This document shows, piece by piece, positions 13,276 through 20,430 of a stretch of 32,837 nt of DNA. Position 1 is the stretch's first letter, and each line of letters begins with the position of its first letter. The notes under the pieces are model-generated. The model did no database searches and had not been told where the DNA came from. It saw nothing but the letters and a program-made list of their open reading frames with translations. Made by a program: the position numbers and the translations under genes. Source of the DNA: CAZRUM01 sp964603435 (lineage in GTDB: Bacteria; Patescibacteriota; Patescibacteriia; Magasanikbacterales; UBA922); contig CAZRUM010000008.1 in NCBI GenBank assembly GCA_964603435.1, forward strand, positions 1-32,837. The letters are read 5' to 3'.

Positions 13276-13363
13276 ATTTTATTTTCGCGTAAATGACTGA
13301 AAGTTCACAAAACACGAAGTCTATCCCGCGAAAATAAAATTACCCCTTGTGGGTAATTTTATT
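13276..13363 (+). promoter_or_regulatory. Possible attenuator upstream of map (stem plus terminator)
   Basis: ATTTTATTTTCGCG (13276-13289) is perfectly complementary to 13327-13340, with a 37-nt loop. The terminator hairpin AAAATTACCC-CTTGT-GGGTAATTTT (13336-13360), with a weak T/A tail, uses bases 13336-13340 again, so the two stems cannot both form fully. This is the usual geometry of an anti-terminator and terminator. Alternatively, 13336-13363 is simply the terminator of the lipoprotein unit. The ligand or trigger, if any, is unknown. Confidence 0.5.
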
Positions 13364-13393
13364 AAATTTAAAAATATATATTTAAAAAAATAG

Positions 13394-14149
13394 ATGATTA
13401 ATTTAAAAACAACAGTAGAAATTGATAAAATGAGAAAGGCTGGTAAGCTAGCTTGCCAAGTTTTAGATCATATAGAACCATTTGTTAAGGCTGGTATATC
13501 AACTCAGGAGCTTAATGATATCTGTGCAAAATTCACCTTAGATAACAATGCAATTTCAGCACCTCTTAATTATCATGGTTTTCCCAAAAGCATTTGTACA
13601 TCTATTAATAATGTTGTTTGTCATGGTATTCCATCAAAAAAATACATCTTAAAAAATGGAGACATTATCAATATCGACGTTACAGTTATTGTAGAAGGTT
13701 ATCATGGTGACACTTCAAGAACCTATACAGTTGGAAAGGTTGACGAGGAGATTAAACTTTTAGTCAGTAGAACTAAAACCGCCCTCGAAAAAGGAATCGC
13801 TACTGTAAAACCTAACGACCCATTGAATAATATTGGAAAAGCTATCGAGAAGTATATCTCAAAATTTGATTACTCAATTGTACGTGAGTATTGTGGACAT
13901 GGAATTGGAAAAGGTTTTCATGAAGATCCTTATGTCTATCACTTTTCCACAAAAGAGAATGATACCAAATTAAAACCAGGGATGTGCTTTACAATAGAAC
14001 CAATGATAAATATGGGTAGAGCAGATACTATTACTTCTAATAAAGACGGCTGGACTGTTACCACTAAAGATAACAAACTATCAGCTCAATTTGAACATAC
14101 AATCTTAGTTACTGAGAGTGGGTGTGAAATATTAACAAAGATTGTTTAA
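13394..14149 (+). CDS. map: Methionine aminopeptidase, type I
   Basis: This 251-residue enzyme removes the initiator methionine from nascent proteins. The five metal ligands are all present: Asp95 (NIDVT), Asp106 (GDTSRT), His169 (CGHGIG), Glu202 (IEPM) and Glu234 (QFEHT). His77 of the VCHGIP motif is also there. The length matches the catalytic core without an N-terminal zinc extension. There is no SD; AT-rich sequence precedes the ATG. A possible attenuator ends 30 nt upstream and a strong terminator follows. Confidence 0.97.
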   Translation: MINLKTTVEIDKMRKAGKLACQVLDHIEPFVKAGISTQELNDICAKFTLDNNAISAPLNYHGFPKSICTSINNVVCHGIPSKKYILKNGDIINIDVTVIVEGYHGDTSRTYTVGKVDEEIKLLVSRTKTALEKGIATVKPNDPLNNIGKAIEKYISKFDYSIVREYCGHGIGKGFHEDPYVYHFSTKENDTKLKPGMCFTIEPMINMGRADTITSNKDGWTVTTKDNKLSAQFEHTILVTESGCEILTKIV

Positions 14150-14169
14150 GTTTCATCTCTCTACACAAA

Positions 14170-14201
14170 AAAACACTTCCCTAATTCAGGGAAGTGTTTT
14201 A
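14170..14201 (+). terminator. map terminator
   Basis: A perfect 13-bp stem, AAAACACTTCCCT with AGGGAAGTGTTTT, has a 5-nt loop and lies 20 nt past the map stop. Confidence 0.9.
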
Positions 14202-14213
14202 TAATGTAGTTCT

Positions 14214-15023
14214 ATGAAAAAAAGAAAAAAAGTAGGGCTAGCCCTTGGTAGTGGAGCTATAAGAGGTTTCTCTCATATTGGAGTTATAAAAAAACTTCTA
14301 GAAAATAATATCCCCATAGATTATATTGCTGGCTCAAGCATTGGATCTTGGGTTGGAGCTCATTATGCTTTATTCCAAAACTTAGAAAAACTAGAAGAAT
14401 TGACAGTACAAAAACAAAAAGAAAAATTCCTTAGTTTTATAGAGCCATCTATCAATGGTGGTGTTATCAAAGGAAAAAAAATAGAAAAATTATTAGAAGA
14501 ATGGTTAGAAGATTCTGATTTTTCTGACACCAAAATTCCTATCAGTATTGTAGCTACTGATCTTTATGAAGGTAACACAGTTGTTTTAACGACAGGAAAA
14601 TTAGCCCCAGCTGTTAGAGCTAGTATGTCTGTACCAACTTTATTCAAACCTGTAGAACATCAAGATAAAATTTTGATAGATGGTGGAATCAGTAATCCTG
14701 TACCAGATGATGTTGTAAGAGCAATGGGGGCAGATGTTGTTATTTCTGTAAATTTGGATAATTATATAAAAAATGAAACTTTCACAAAAAAACAGCAGAA
14801 ATCTCTTTCCAAAATTTCAACCAGGAGTCTAAATATTATAAGATATCATTTATCAAAATATTCTACCTCTTCTTCTGATGTTATAATAGAACCCTACACC
14901 CCAACCCTGGGCATAAACAGCTTCAGGCAATATTTTGCTCACAAAGTAGGTATAGATTTAGTAAAAAACGGCTACGATGAAACTGAAAAACATATAGAAA
15001 AAATAAAAAAACTTATTAAATAA
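14214..15023 (+). CDS. Patatin-like phospholipase
   Basis: This 269-residue protein has the patatin catalytic set: oxyanion-loop GSGAIRGFSHIGVI (12-25), nucleophile motif GSSIG (Ser42), and DGGISNPVP carrying the catalytic Asp (near 156). The family hydrolyses acyl esters of lipids, and the group is close to the RssA/YchK type. There is no signal peptide, so it is probably cytoplasmic or on the inner membrane face. It stands alone between two terminators. The substrate is not predictable, though lipid turnover is interesting in an organism of this type. Confidence 0.93.
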   Translation: MKKRKKVGLALGSGAIRGFSHIGVIKKLLENNIPIDYIAGSSIGSWVGAHYALFQNLEKLEELTVQKQKEKFLSFIEPSINGGVIKGKKIEKLLEEWLEDSDFSDTKIPISIVATDLYEGNTVVLTTGKLAPAVRASMSVPTLFKPVEHQDKILIDGGISNPVPDDVVRAMGADVVISVNLDNYIKNETFTKKQQKSLSKISTRSLNIIRYHLSKYSTSSSDVIIEPYTPTLGINSFRQYFAHKVGIDLVKNGYDETEKHIEKIKKLIK

Positions 15024-15058
15024 TTAAAAAATCACCATAACTGGTGATTTTTTAATTA
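15021..15058. terminator. Bidirectional terminator between patatin and ppsA genes
   Basis: A perfect 17-bp stem (15021-15037 with 15042-15058) surrounds a TAAC loop, with A- and T-runs on both sides. It serves the convergent genes on each strand. Confidence 0.9.
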
Positions 15059-15070
15059 TTTAATTTTATT

Positions 15071-18031
15071 CTAAAACTCCATCGACTGCAAAATTTCATC
15101 AAATCTATCTCCCCTACCACGAACGAATAATTTACTTCTACCCTCACCAATTTCAACTGCTTCTAAAATTTCTTCCTCTTCACCAAATGGATTATCCACA
15201 TAACGCACGGCTTTTTTTCCACCCAATTCAAATTCTGTCAAAGACTCTTCAGACATCACTTTACTACCCTCTACTCCCACTGCTGAAATCATAAAGTATT
15301 CATTGTTGTCCTCTTTATTTCTAAATACAACTACATTATCATCATGCTCTGTCATCCAACTAACCGGATAATCAATCATAAAATCTGCAAAGCCGATCTC
15401 ATGATAAGTTACCACTTGAGCTTTGAATAATTTATCTTTAAGTTCCATTGCCCTCTCACGAATCTGAGCTGGACTAATTTCTAAAGTTTCATTTGTCTTA
15501 TCCAAATCTTGCAAAGCTTGATTGGTACAACCTGCACCAAGAGCCACTAAAGAAATTCCAATTAACCCCACAGCTACGACTAGACTCAAAAACTTTCCAC
15601 TAGTCTTTTTACCTTTCCTTCCTAAAGTCTTTTCGGCATAGGCAATGCGCTGACGAGTTGAAACAACCGTATCAGGATTGAGAGAAATGCTATCAATGCC
15701 TTCACGTACCAAAAACTCAGCAAATTCTGGATAGTCACTTGGCGCCTGTCCACAAATACCAACTTTGCGTTTGTGTTTATGAGCTACTTTTATCACACCA
15801 CGAATAAGTTCTTTGACAGCTTTATTTTTTTCATCGTAAATATGGCTAACCAACGTTGAATCTCTATCTACACCAAGAGTAAGTTGGGTCAAATCATTGG
15901 AACCAATAGAAAACCCGTCAAAAATCTTGGCAAAATCTTCTGCCAAAATGACATTGGAAGGAATCTCGCACATGACATAGACTTGCAAACCATTTTTACC
16001 GCGCTCAAGGCCGAATTCTTTCATAGTTTCCAAAACCTTTTTGCCTTCCTCTGGGGTACGACAAAATGGCACCATGACAATTACATTATCAAGTCCCCAT
16101 TCATTGCGCACTTTTTTAATTGCATCACATTCAAGTTTGAAAGCTTTTTTATATTCTTTTGAATAATAACGAGAAGCTCCACGCCAACCAAGCATAGGAT
16201 TTTCTTCTTTTGGTTCAAACTCTTTTCCACCAATCAGGGTGGCATATTCATTGGTTTTAAAATCTGACAAACGTACTATTACATCATTTTTATAACTAGC
16301 GGCTGCAATTCTACCAATACCTTCAGCCAATTTATCTACACAATACAATTCTTTCTTTTTGTAACCCCGAGTCATCTCGGCAATTTTTTTCTTGGCAGCT
16401 TTATCTTTTAGTTTGTTGTAGTTAAGAAGTGCCAAAGGATGAATACGGATAAAATTGGAAAAAATAAATTCCTCACGAGCCAAACCGACACCATCGTTTG
16501 GTAAAAAGGACAAAGCAAAAGCATTGTCAGGATCACCCACATTCATCATAATTTTTGTCTTGGTTTTGGCAACTTGCTTTATTTCTGTCTTTTTCACCTC
16601 AAATGGCAAAATATCATTGTAGACATAACCCTCATCGCCCTGTGCACACGACACAGTCACCTTTCTACCGGTTTTTATGGCTTTTCTGGCTCCACTAGCC
16701 CCCACGAGACATGGAACGCCTAATTCGCGTGAAACAATGGCTGCATGACTAGTTTTACCACCCTGTTCTGTCACAATCGCACTGGCCATTCTCATAATTG
16801 GCTCCCAATCGGGATCTGTAATGCGTGTAACCAAAACTTCACCTGGTTTAAAGCTTTTCATCTGTCTTGGATTTTCAATTACACGAGCTTTGCCCGCACC
16901 AATCTTTTGTCCCACAGATATACCCTGAACCAAAACCTTACTTTTTTTCTTTAAAATATATGTCTCAATCACACTATGTGTGGCCTGTGCTTTTACTGTT
17001 TCTGGACGAGCCTGCACAATATATAACTTTCCGGTCCTACCATCTTTGGCCCATTCGATATCTTGAGACTTACCATAATGCTCTTCTATCATTACACCCC
17101 ATTTTGAAAGCTGTATCACATCATTGTCTGAAATAGCAAACTTATTTCTATCACCCTGCTTCACGCTCATTTGCTTAGTACCTTTTGTCTTTCCATAAAC
17201 AAGCTTTACTTCTTTACTTCCAAGAATCCGACTAATAATTGCTTTTTTACCTTTTTTCATTCCTTCTTTAAAAACATAATACTGATCTGGTGTCACTCTT
17301 CCTTTTACAACATACTCACCTAGACCATAAGCTGCGTTAATTAGAACAACACCTTTGAAACCAGATTCGGTATCAAGGGTAAACAAAACACCAGATGAAC
17401 CAACATCCGAACGCACCATCTGCTGAATAGTGACAGACAGGGCCACCTGCATATGATCAAAACCTTTTTGTTCACGGTATGAAATTGCTCTATCTGTAAA
17501 AAGTGAAGCTACACATTTTTTTACAGCAAGAAGTAAGTCTTTCTCCCCCACTACATTGAGATAAGTTTCTTGTTGTCCAGCAAAACTAGCATCTGGCAAA
17601 TCCTCGGCAGTAGCAGAAGACCTAACCGCCACAGAAATATTTTTAGTTTTATTTTGAGAGGATAATTTTTTATATTCAACAACAATTTCACGCTCCAAAC
17701 TTTTTGGGAAACTAGAACCTAAAATATGTTTTCTAATTTTGCTACCAACTTGGTGCAACTTTCTAACATCATTAACATCTAAATTTTTCAATTCTTTTTT
17801 CAACTTGTCTTCCAATTTTGCGTACTTTAAAAATTCCCAATAAGCAAAAGCAGAAATGGCAAAACCATTTGGAACACTGATACCTTTTTTTGTGAGCTTT
17901 GAATACATCTCACCCAAGCTGGCGTTTTTTCCACCAACCAAAGGTACATCTTTTATTCCGATTTCAGAAAACCAAAGAATATTTTTATTCTCTCTTTTTT
18001 GTTTATTTATCTTTTTTGTTTTAGAAGCCAT
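15071..18031 (-). CDS. ppsA: Phosphoenolpyruvate synthase fused to a lipoprotein-like domain
   Basis: Residues 1-805 form a complete PEP synthase (pyruvate + ATP + H2O to PEP + AMP + Pi). They comprise an ATP-grasp domain (VGGKNASLGEM at 32-42, SVAVRSSATAEDLPDASFAGQQET at 133-156), a swivelling phosphohistidine domain (GGKTSHAAIVSRELGVPC, His429) and a PEP-binding barrel (GSNDLTQLTLGVDRD at 710-724, catalytic Cys760 in GICGQAPSD). The family normally ends near here at about 750-800 residues. This protein continues in frame through a basic linker (RKGKKTSGK) into a hydrophobic segment (814-832) ending LGAGC, just like a lipoprotein signal and lipobox (Cys835). A domain of about 150 residues follows, similar in style to PsbP-like domains (FADFMIDYPVSWMTEHDDNVVVFRN). 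The enzyme would be tethered to the membrane, unless the two parts are separate genes joined by a lost stop or an assembly error. Confidence 0.93.
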   Translation of the reverse strand: MASKTKKINKQKRENKNILWFSEIGIKDVPLVGGKNASLGEMYSKLTKKGISVPNGFAISAFAYWEFLKYAKLEDKLKKELKNLDVNDVRKLHQVGSKIRKHILGSSFPKSLEREIVVEYKKLSSQNKTKNISVAVRSSATAEDLPDASFAGQQETYLNVVGEKDLLLAVKKCVASLFTDRAISYREQKGFDHMQVALSVTIQQMVRSDVGSSGVLFTLDTESGFKGVVLINAAYGLGEYVVKGRVTPDQYYVFKEGMKKGKKAIISRILGSKEVKLVYGKTKGTKQMSVKQGDRNKFAISDNDVIQLSKWGVMIEEHYGKSQDIEWAKDGRTGKLYIVQARPETVKAQATHSVIETYILKKKSKVLVQGISVGQKIGAGKARVIENPRQMKSFKPGEVLVTRITDPDWEPIMRMASAIVTEQGGKTSHAAIVSRELGVPCLVGASGARKAIKTGRKVTVSCAQGDEGYVYNDILPFEVKKTEIKQVAKTKTKIMMNVGDPDNAFALSFLPNDGVGLAREEFIFSNFIRIHPLALLNYNKLKDKAAKKKIAEMTRGYKKKELYCVDKLAEGIGRIAAASYKNDVIVRLSDFKTNEYATLIGGKEFEPKEENPMLGWRGASRYYSKEYKKAFKLECDAIKKVRNEWGLDNVIVMVPFCRTPEEGKKVLETMKEFGLERGKNGLQVYVMCEIPSNVILAEDFAKIFDGFSIGSNDLTQLTLGVDRDSTLVSHIYDEKNKAVKELIRGVIKVAHKHKRKVGICGQAPSDYPEFAEFLVREGIDSISLNPDTVVSTRQRIAYAEKTLGRKGKKTSGKFLSLVVAVGLIGISLVALGAGCTNQALQDLDKTNETLEISPAQIRERAMELKDKLFKAQVVTYHEIGFADFMIDYPVSWMTEHDDNVVVFRNKEDNNEYFMISAVGVEGSKVMSEESLTEFELGGKKAVRYVDNPFGEEEEILEAVEIGEGRSKLFVRGRGDRFDEILQSMEF

Positions 18032-18056
18032 AATTCCCTTTTTTTAAGTGTTATAC

Positions 18057-18085
18057 ATTATAGCATGTTCCAGACTAATTTTCAA
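18057..18085 (-). promoter_or_regulatory. ppsA promoter
   Basis: On the minus strand, TTGAAA (18080-18085), 17 nt and a perfect TATAAT (18057-18062) lie 25 nt upstream of the ppsA start. Confidence 0.8.
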
Positions 18086-18117
18086 AAACATGAGAATAAG
18101 GGGTGGAAAAAGAAAAC

Positions 18118-18146
18118 TTGATTTTTTTACTGTTTTGTGAGATAAA
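18118..18146 (+). promoter_or_regulatory. Possible promoter of GC-rich unit 3
   Basis: TTGATT (18118-18123), 17 nt and GATAAA (18141-18146), with an upstream TGTGA extension. It is weaker than the promoters of units 1 and 2 but placed just before the GC-rich sequence begins. Confidence 0.45.
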
Positions 18147-18157
18147 TAATCTAGGTT

Positions 18158-18186
18158 AGAATAACAACGATGCACCCGAGAGGCGC
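18158..18186 (+). promoter_or_regulatory. Leader element copy 1 (hairpin before ORF A)
   Basis: AGAATAAC then GATGCACCCGAGAGGCGC (18169-18186), with AAC between the two parts. GCACC and GGCGC can pair around CGAGA with one mismatch. GAAAGG, the SD of ORF A, follows at once. The same element recurs at 18425-18450. Confidence 0.7.
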
Positions 18187-18200
18187 AGAAAGGTTATGAC

Positions 18201-18431
18201 ATGAGACCTACAAACACATACTACGTAGCAAACGATCCCAAAAAACATGCTACTGATGTCGCAGATCCTGGTGGTTTAGCTTCACTTAGCCACCGCATCA
18301 GCCCTGCTCAGTTCAACAGAGACTGGGCGGATGTGGTGAGGGATATACGTTCACGGCCTCCCATGAGTGCTCGTAGAGTACGTAGCCCACTCGAATTCGC
18401 CTGGAGCGACAGAACCTGGCCAACAGAATAA
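18201..18431 (+). CDS. 76-residue protein of GC-rich unit 3 (ORF A), unknown
   Basis: ATG 18201 follows GAAAGG (18188-18193) with 7-nt spacing and leader copy 1. The product starts MRPTNTYYVANDPKKHATDV and is hydrophilic and rich in Arg, Asp, Pro and Trp, with no membrane span or cysteine. The C-terminal half is Arg-rich (DIRSRPPMSARRVRS). The stop codon lies inside leader copy 2, so the two ORFs are packed tightly in one transcript. Codons are GC-rich relative to host genes. No homologue is recognised. Confidence 0.6.
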   Translation: MRPTNTYYVANDPKKHATDVADPGGLASLSHRISPAQFNRDWADVVRDIRSRPPMSARRVRSPLEFAWSDRTWPTE

Positions 18432-18450
18432 CGATGCACCCGAGAGGTGC
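18425..18450 (+). promoter_or_regulatory. Leader element copy 2 (hairpin before ORF B)
   Basis: AGAATAAC directly followed by GATGCACCCGAGAGGTGC (18433-18450). Apart from the missing AAC it differs from copy 1 by one base (C to T). GCACC pairs perfectly with GGTGC around CGAGA. It overlaps the stop codon of ORF A and is followed by GGGAAAGGG ahead of ORF B. Confidence 0.75.
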
Positions 18451-18469
18451 TTGGGAAAGGGACTTACCT

Positions 18470-18586
18470 ATGTGTCAAGAACCTACCAAAGAGAACTGGG
18501 GGATGATGATCCCCCTCGGAATGATTGCCTTCGTTCTTATCGCACTCGGACTCCTCATCTTTCTCTGGGGAGGTTCAGCTAGATGA
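18470..18586 (+). CDS. 38-residue single-span membrane protein (ORF B), unknown
   Basis: ATG 18470 lies 8 nt after GAAAGGG and after leader copy 2. The product is MCQEPTKENWG, then one membrane span of about 23 residues (MMIPLGMIAFVLIALGLLIF), then LWGGSAR, ending at TGA. The clear hydrophobic run supports real translation. Codons are GC-rich. It may act with ORF A, encoded 38 nt upstream. No family is recognised. Confidence 0.65.
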   Translation: MCQEPTKENWGMMIPLGMIAFVLIALGLLIFLWGGSAR

Positions 18587-18599
18587 ATCTCTGATGCAG

Positions 18600-18668
18600 A
18601 AAAAACCCCCGACCCAACCTACCACGACTTCATGTTTTACCCCACCTTCCGCCCCTTCCCCATTCTTT
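18600..18668 (+). promoter_or_regulatory. C-rich, G-poor tract (rut-like)
   Basis: The stretch after ORF B is very rich in C and poor in G (AACCCCCGACCCAACC, TACCCCACCTTCCGCC, CCTTCCCCATTC) and shows little pairing potential. Such sequence is the usual loading signal for Rho. The rest of the 18587-18907 gap holds an intrinsic terminator and a dispersed repeat. No gene is seen. Confidence 0.45.
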
Positions 18669-18711
18669 ATAAAAATTTGTAAAGAGTGATACGAGCGGAT
18701 GGTGAAGAATT

Positions 18712-18744
18712 AAAAAATACCCCGATAATATCGGGGTATTTTTT
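18712..18744. terminator. Bidirectional terminator between unit 3 and pyk
   Basis: AAAAAATACCCCGATA and TATCGGGGTATTTTTT form a long stem with a very short loop and T-runs on both strands. It serves unit 3 on the plus strand and pyk on the minus strand. Confidence 0.9.
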
Positions 18745-18750
18745 GTTTAT

Positions 18751-18906
18751 TTAATCCTGAACCCTAAAAGAGGTGAAGGATCCCGATGTTGTCAATTTTA
18801 TTTTGGATTAAATTTAAACGCAATGTCGGAATAAAAATTAATTATTATTTTATAGTTCGTGCATTTTAGACGGGATTCTTCGTCGCCTTTGGGCTCCTCA
18901 GAATTT
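18751..18906. repeat. MITE-like dispersed repeat downstream of pyk
   Basis: AATCCTGAACCC...GTGAAGGATCCCG (18752-18784) and GGGATTCTTCG...CTCAGAATT (18872-18907) lie as imperfect inverted ends around about 90 nt of AT-rich sequence. Related words occur at 5329-5466 and 29010-29260. Confidence 0.65.
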
Positions 18907-18907
18907 A

Positions 18908-20347
18908 TCACTCGACTTCCCGCACTTCCAACAAATTTACATTCCCAGCGTGACCAACTGGCTCCCCTGCCACTACAATAATTTTATCTCCTACTACAAC
19001 AACTTTCATTTTTTTGAGCTGGGCCACCGAACGCTCTACTAATTCCTCTATACTTTTACAAGGTAAAAGCTTGAACGGTATTACCCCCCAGCTTAAATTT
19101 ATTTGATGTCTTACTCGTTCACTATCAGTCCCCACTACAATTGGCAACTCTGGACGATTGCGAGAAATAAGCCGACCAGTCTCACCAGATATAGAAGCTG
19201 ATAATATCACCTTGGCTCCAACATCTTCTGCAAGCTCACGTGACAACCGACTAATGACATCATCTACTTTTTTCCTATTTTCAAAATGTTCACGCATGAC
19301 CAGGTCATCGTAAACTGAAGCCTCAGCCTTTTCAATTATTTCTGACATTTTTTTGACTGTTTCGGCCGGATATTTTCCCGCTGCAGTTTCATTGGAAAGC
19401 ATAACTGCATCAGTATGGTCAATCACAGCATTGGCCACATCTGACACCTCAGCTCTAGTCGGACGAGGATTATTTTGCATAGAGTCTAGCATCTGTGTAG
19501 CCACGATTACAGGCTTGGCAGCAAGTAAGCTCATATCAATAAGTTTCTTTTGTACAAGTGGTACATCTTCCGCTGGAATCTCAATCCCCAGATCCCCTCT
19601 CGCCACCATAATTCCATCTGCCACTTCCAAAATTTCTTTTATATTTTTAACAGCGTCAAAACGTTCTATCTTAGCAATTATTTTTATTGGCTGATTTGTT
19701 TTTATTTTCAAATCTTGCTCGTATTGTTTTATCAAATAACGCACATCCAAAATATCTTTTGCATTCATAACAAAAGACAAAGCTACTAAATCTACCTCGT
19801 GTTCTACTCCAAAACGCAAATCTTGTTTATCTTTTTCAGTTAGAGCACTAACTGTCAATTTTGAATCAGGAATATTAATACCTTTGTGTGATGTCAAAAT
19901 ACCACCAACAACAACTTCGGCACTAATCTCTGTACCAGAAATTCTGACTATTTTAGCTTCTATCTTGCCATCATCCAACAACAAACGTTCCCCTTTCTTT
20001 ACATACTGGTGTAGATCATCATAATCAATAGGAATAAATTCATTTTCATAATCCATTAGACTTGTATCAAATCTAATCATCTGTGATTCTTTTAACCCTA
20101 CCCCTTTATCTGGTAAAAGACCAACCCTAATCTTAGGACCCTGCAAATCCTGCATGATAGCAACAGGCTCACCAGTTTTTTCAGACACAGCACGAATTTT
20201 TTCTATCAAGGCCTGATGTCCTTCGTGTGTACCATGAGAGAAATTCAGACGAGCAACATTCATACCATTTTTGACCATTTTGGTAATAATTGGAATAGAC
20301 TCTGAAGATGGACCGAGAGTACAAACAATTTTAGTACGTTTTTTCAT
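18908..20347 (-). CDS. pyk: Pyruvate kinase
   Basis: This 479-residue protein is the standard bacterial length. It converts PEP + ADP to pyruvate + ATP, opposite in direction to PpsA encoded just upstream on the same strand. Visible motifs are KIVCTLGPSS (6-15), RLNFSHG (33-39), DLQGPKIR (67-74), the catalytic Lys226 with Glu228 (IIAKIER), MVARGDLGIEI (247-257, Mg ligands), ATQMLDSM (283-290) and DAVMLSNETAAGKYP (313-327). A C-terminal alpha/beta domain follows. No phosphohistidine extension is present. The gene ends next to a dispersed repeat and a bidirectional terminator. Confidence 0.97.
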   Translation of the reverse strand: MKKRTKIVCTLGPSSESIPIITKMVKNGMNVARLNFSHGTHEGHQALIEKIRAVSEKTGEPVAIMQDLQGPKIRVGLLPDKGVGLKESQMIRFDTSLMDYENEFIPIDYDDLHQYVKKGERLLLDDGKIEAKIVRISGTEISAEVVVGGILTSHKGINIPDSKLTVSALTEKDKQDLRFGVEHEVDLVALSFVMNAKDILDVRYLIKQYEQDLKIKTNQPIKIIAKIERFDAVKNIKEILEVADGIMVARGDLGIEIPAEDVPLVQKKLIDMSLLAAKPVIVATQMLDSMQNNPRPTRAEVSDVANAVIDHTDAVMLSNETAAGKYPAETVKKMSEIIEKAEASVYDDLVMREHFENRKKVDDVISRLSRELAEDVGAKVILSASISGETGRLISRNRPELPIVVGTDSERVRHQINLSWGVIPFKLLPCKSIEELVERSVAQLKKMKVVVVGDKIIVVAGEPVGHAGNVNLLEVREVE

Positions 20348-20394
20348 AAATTTATCTAGAAATTATAAAGATATTATAACATCTTATATTCAAT

Positions 20395-20421
20395 AAAAAA
20401 AGCCCCTTTTCAGAGGCTTTC
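20395..20421 (-). terminator. ABC transporter gene terminator
   Basis: On the minus strand, AAAGCCTCT and AGGGGCTTT pair (one G-U) around a short A-rich loop and end in seven T's, just past the transporter stop. Confidence 0.8.
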
Positions 20422-20430
20422 TATTCTTAT

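Noticed and set aside
18367..18582. 71-residue plus-strand frame in unit 3
   Set aside because: It overlaps ORF A and ORF B in another frame and lacks an SD. The shorter frames have SDs and the leader element.
18600..18668. G-quadruplex on the minus strand
   Set aside because: The runs of four G's exist, but loops between usable runs are too long or irregular for a confident call.
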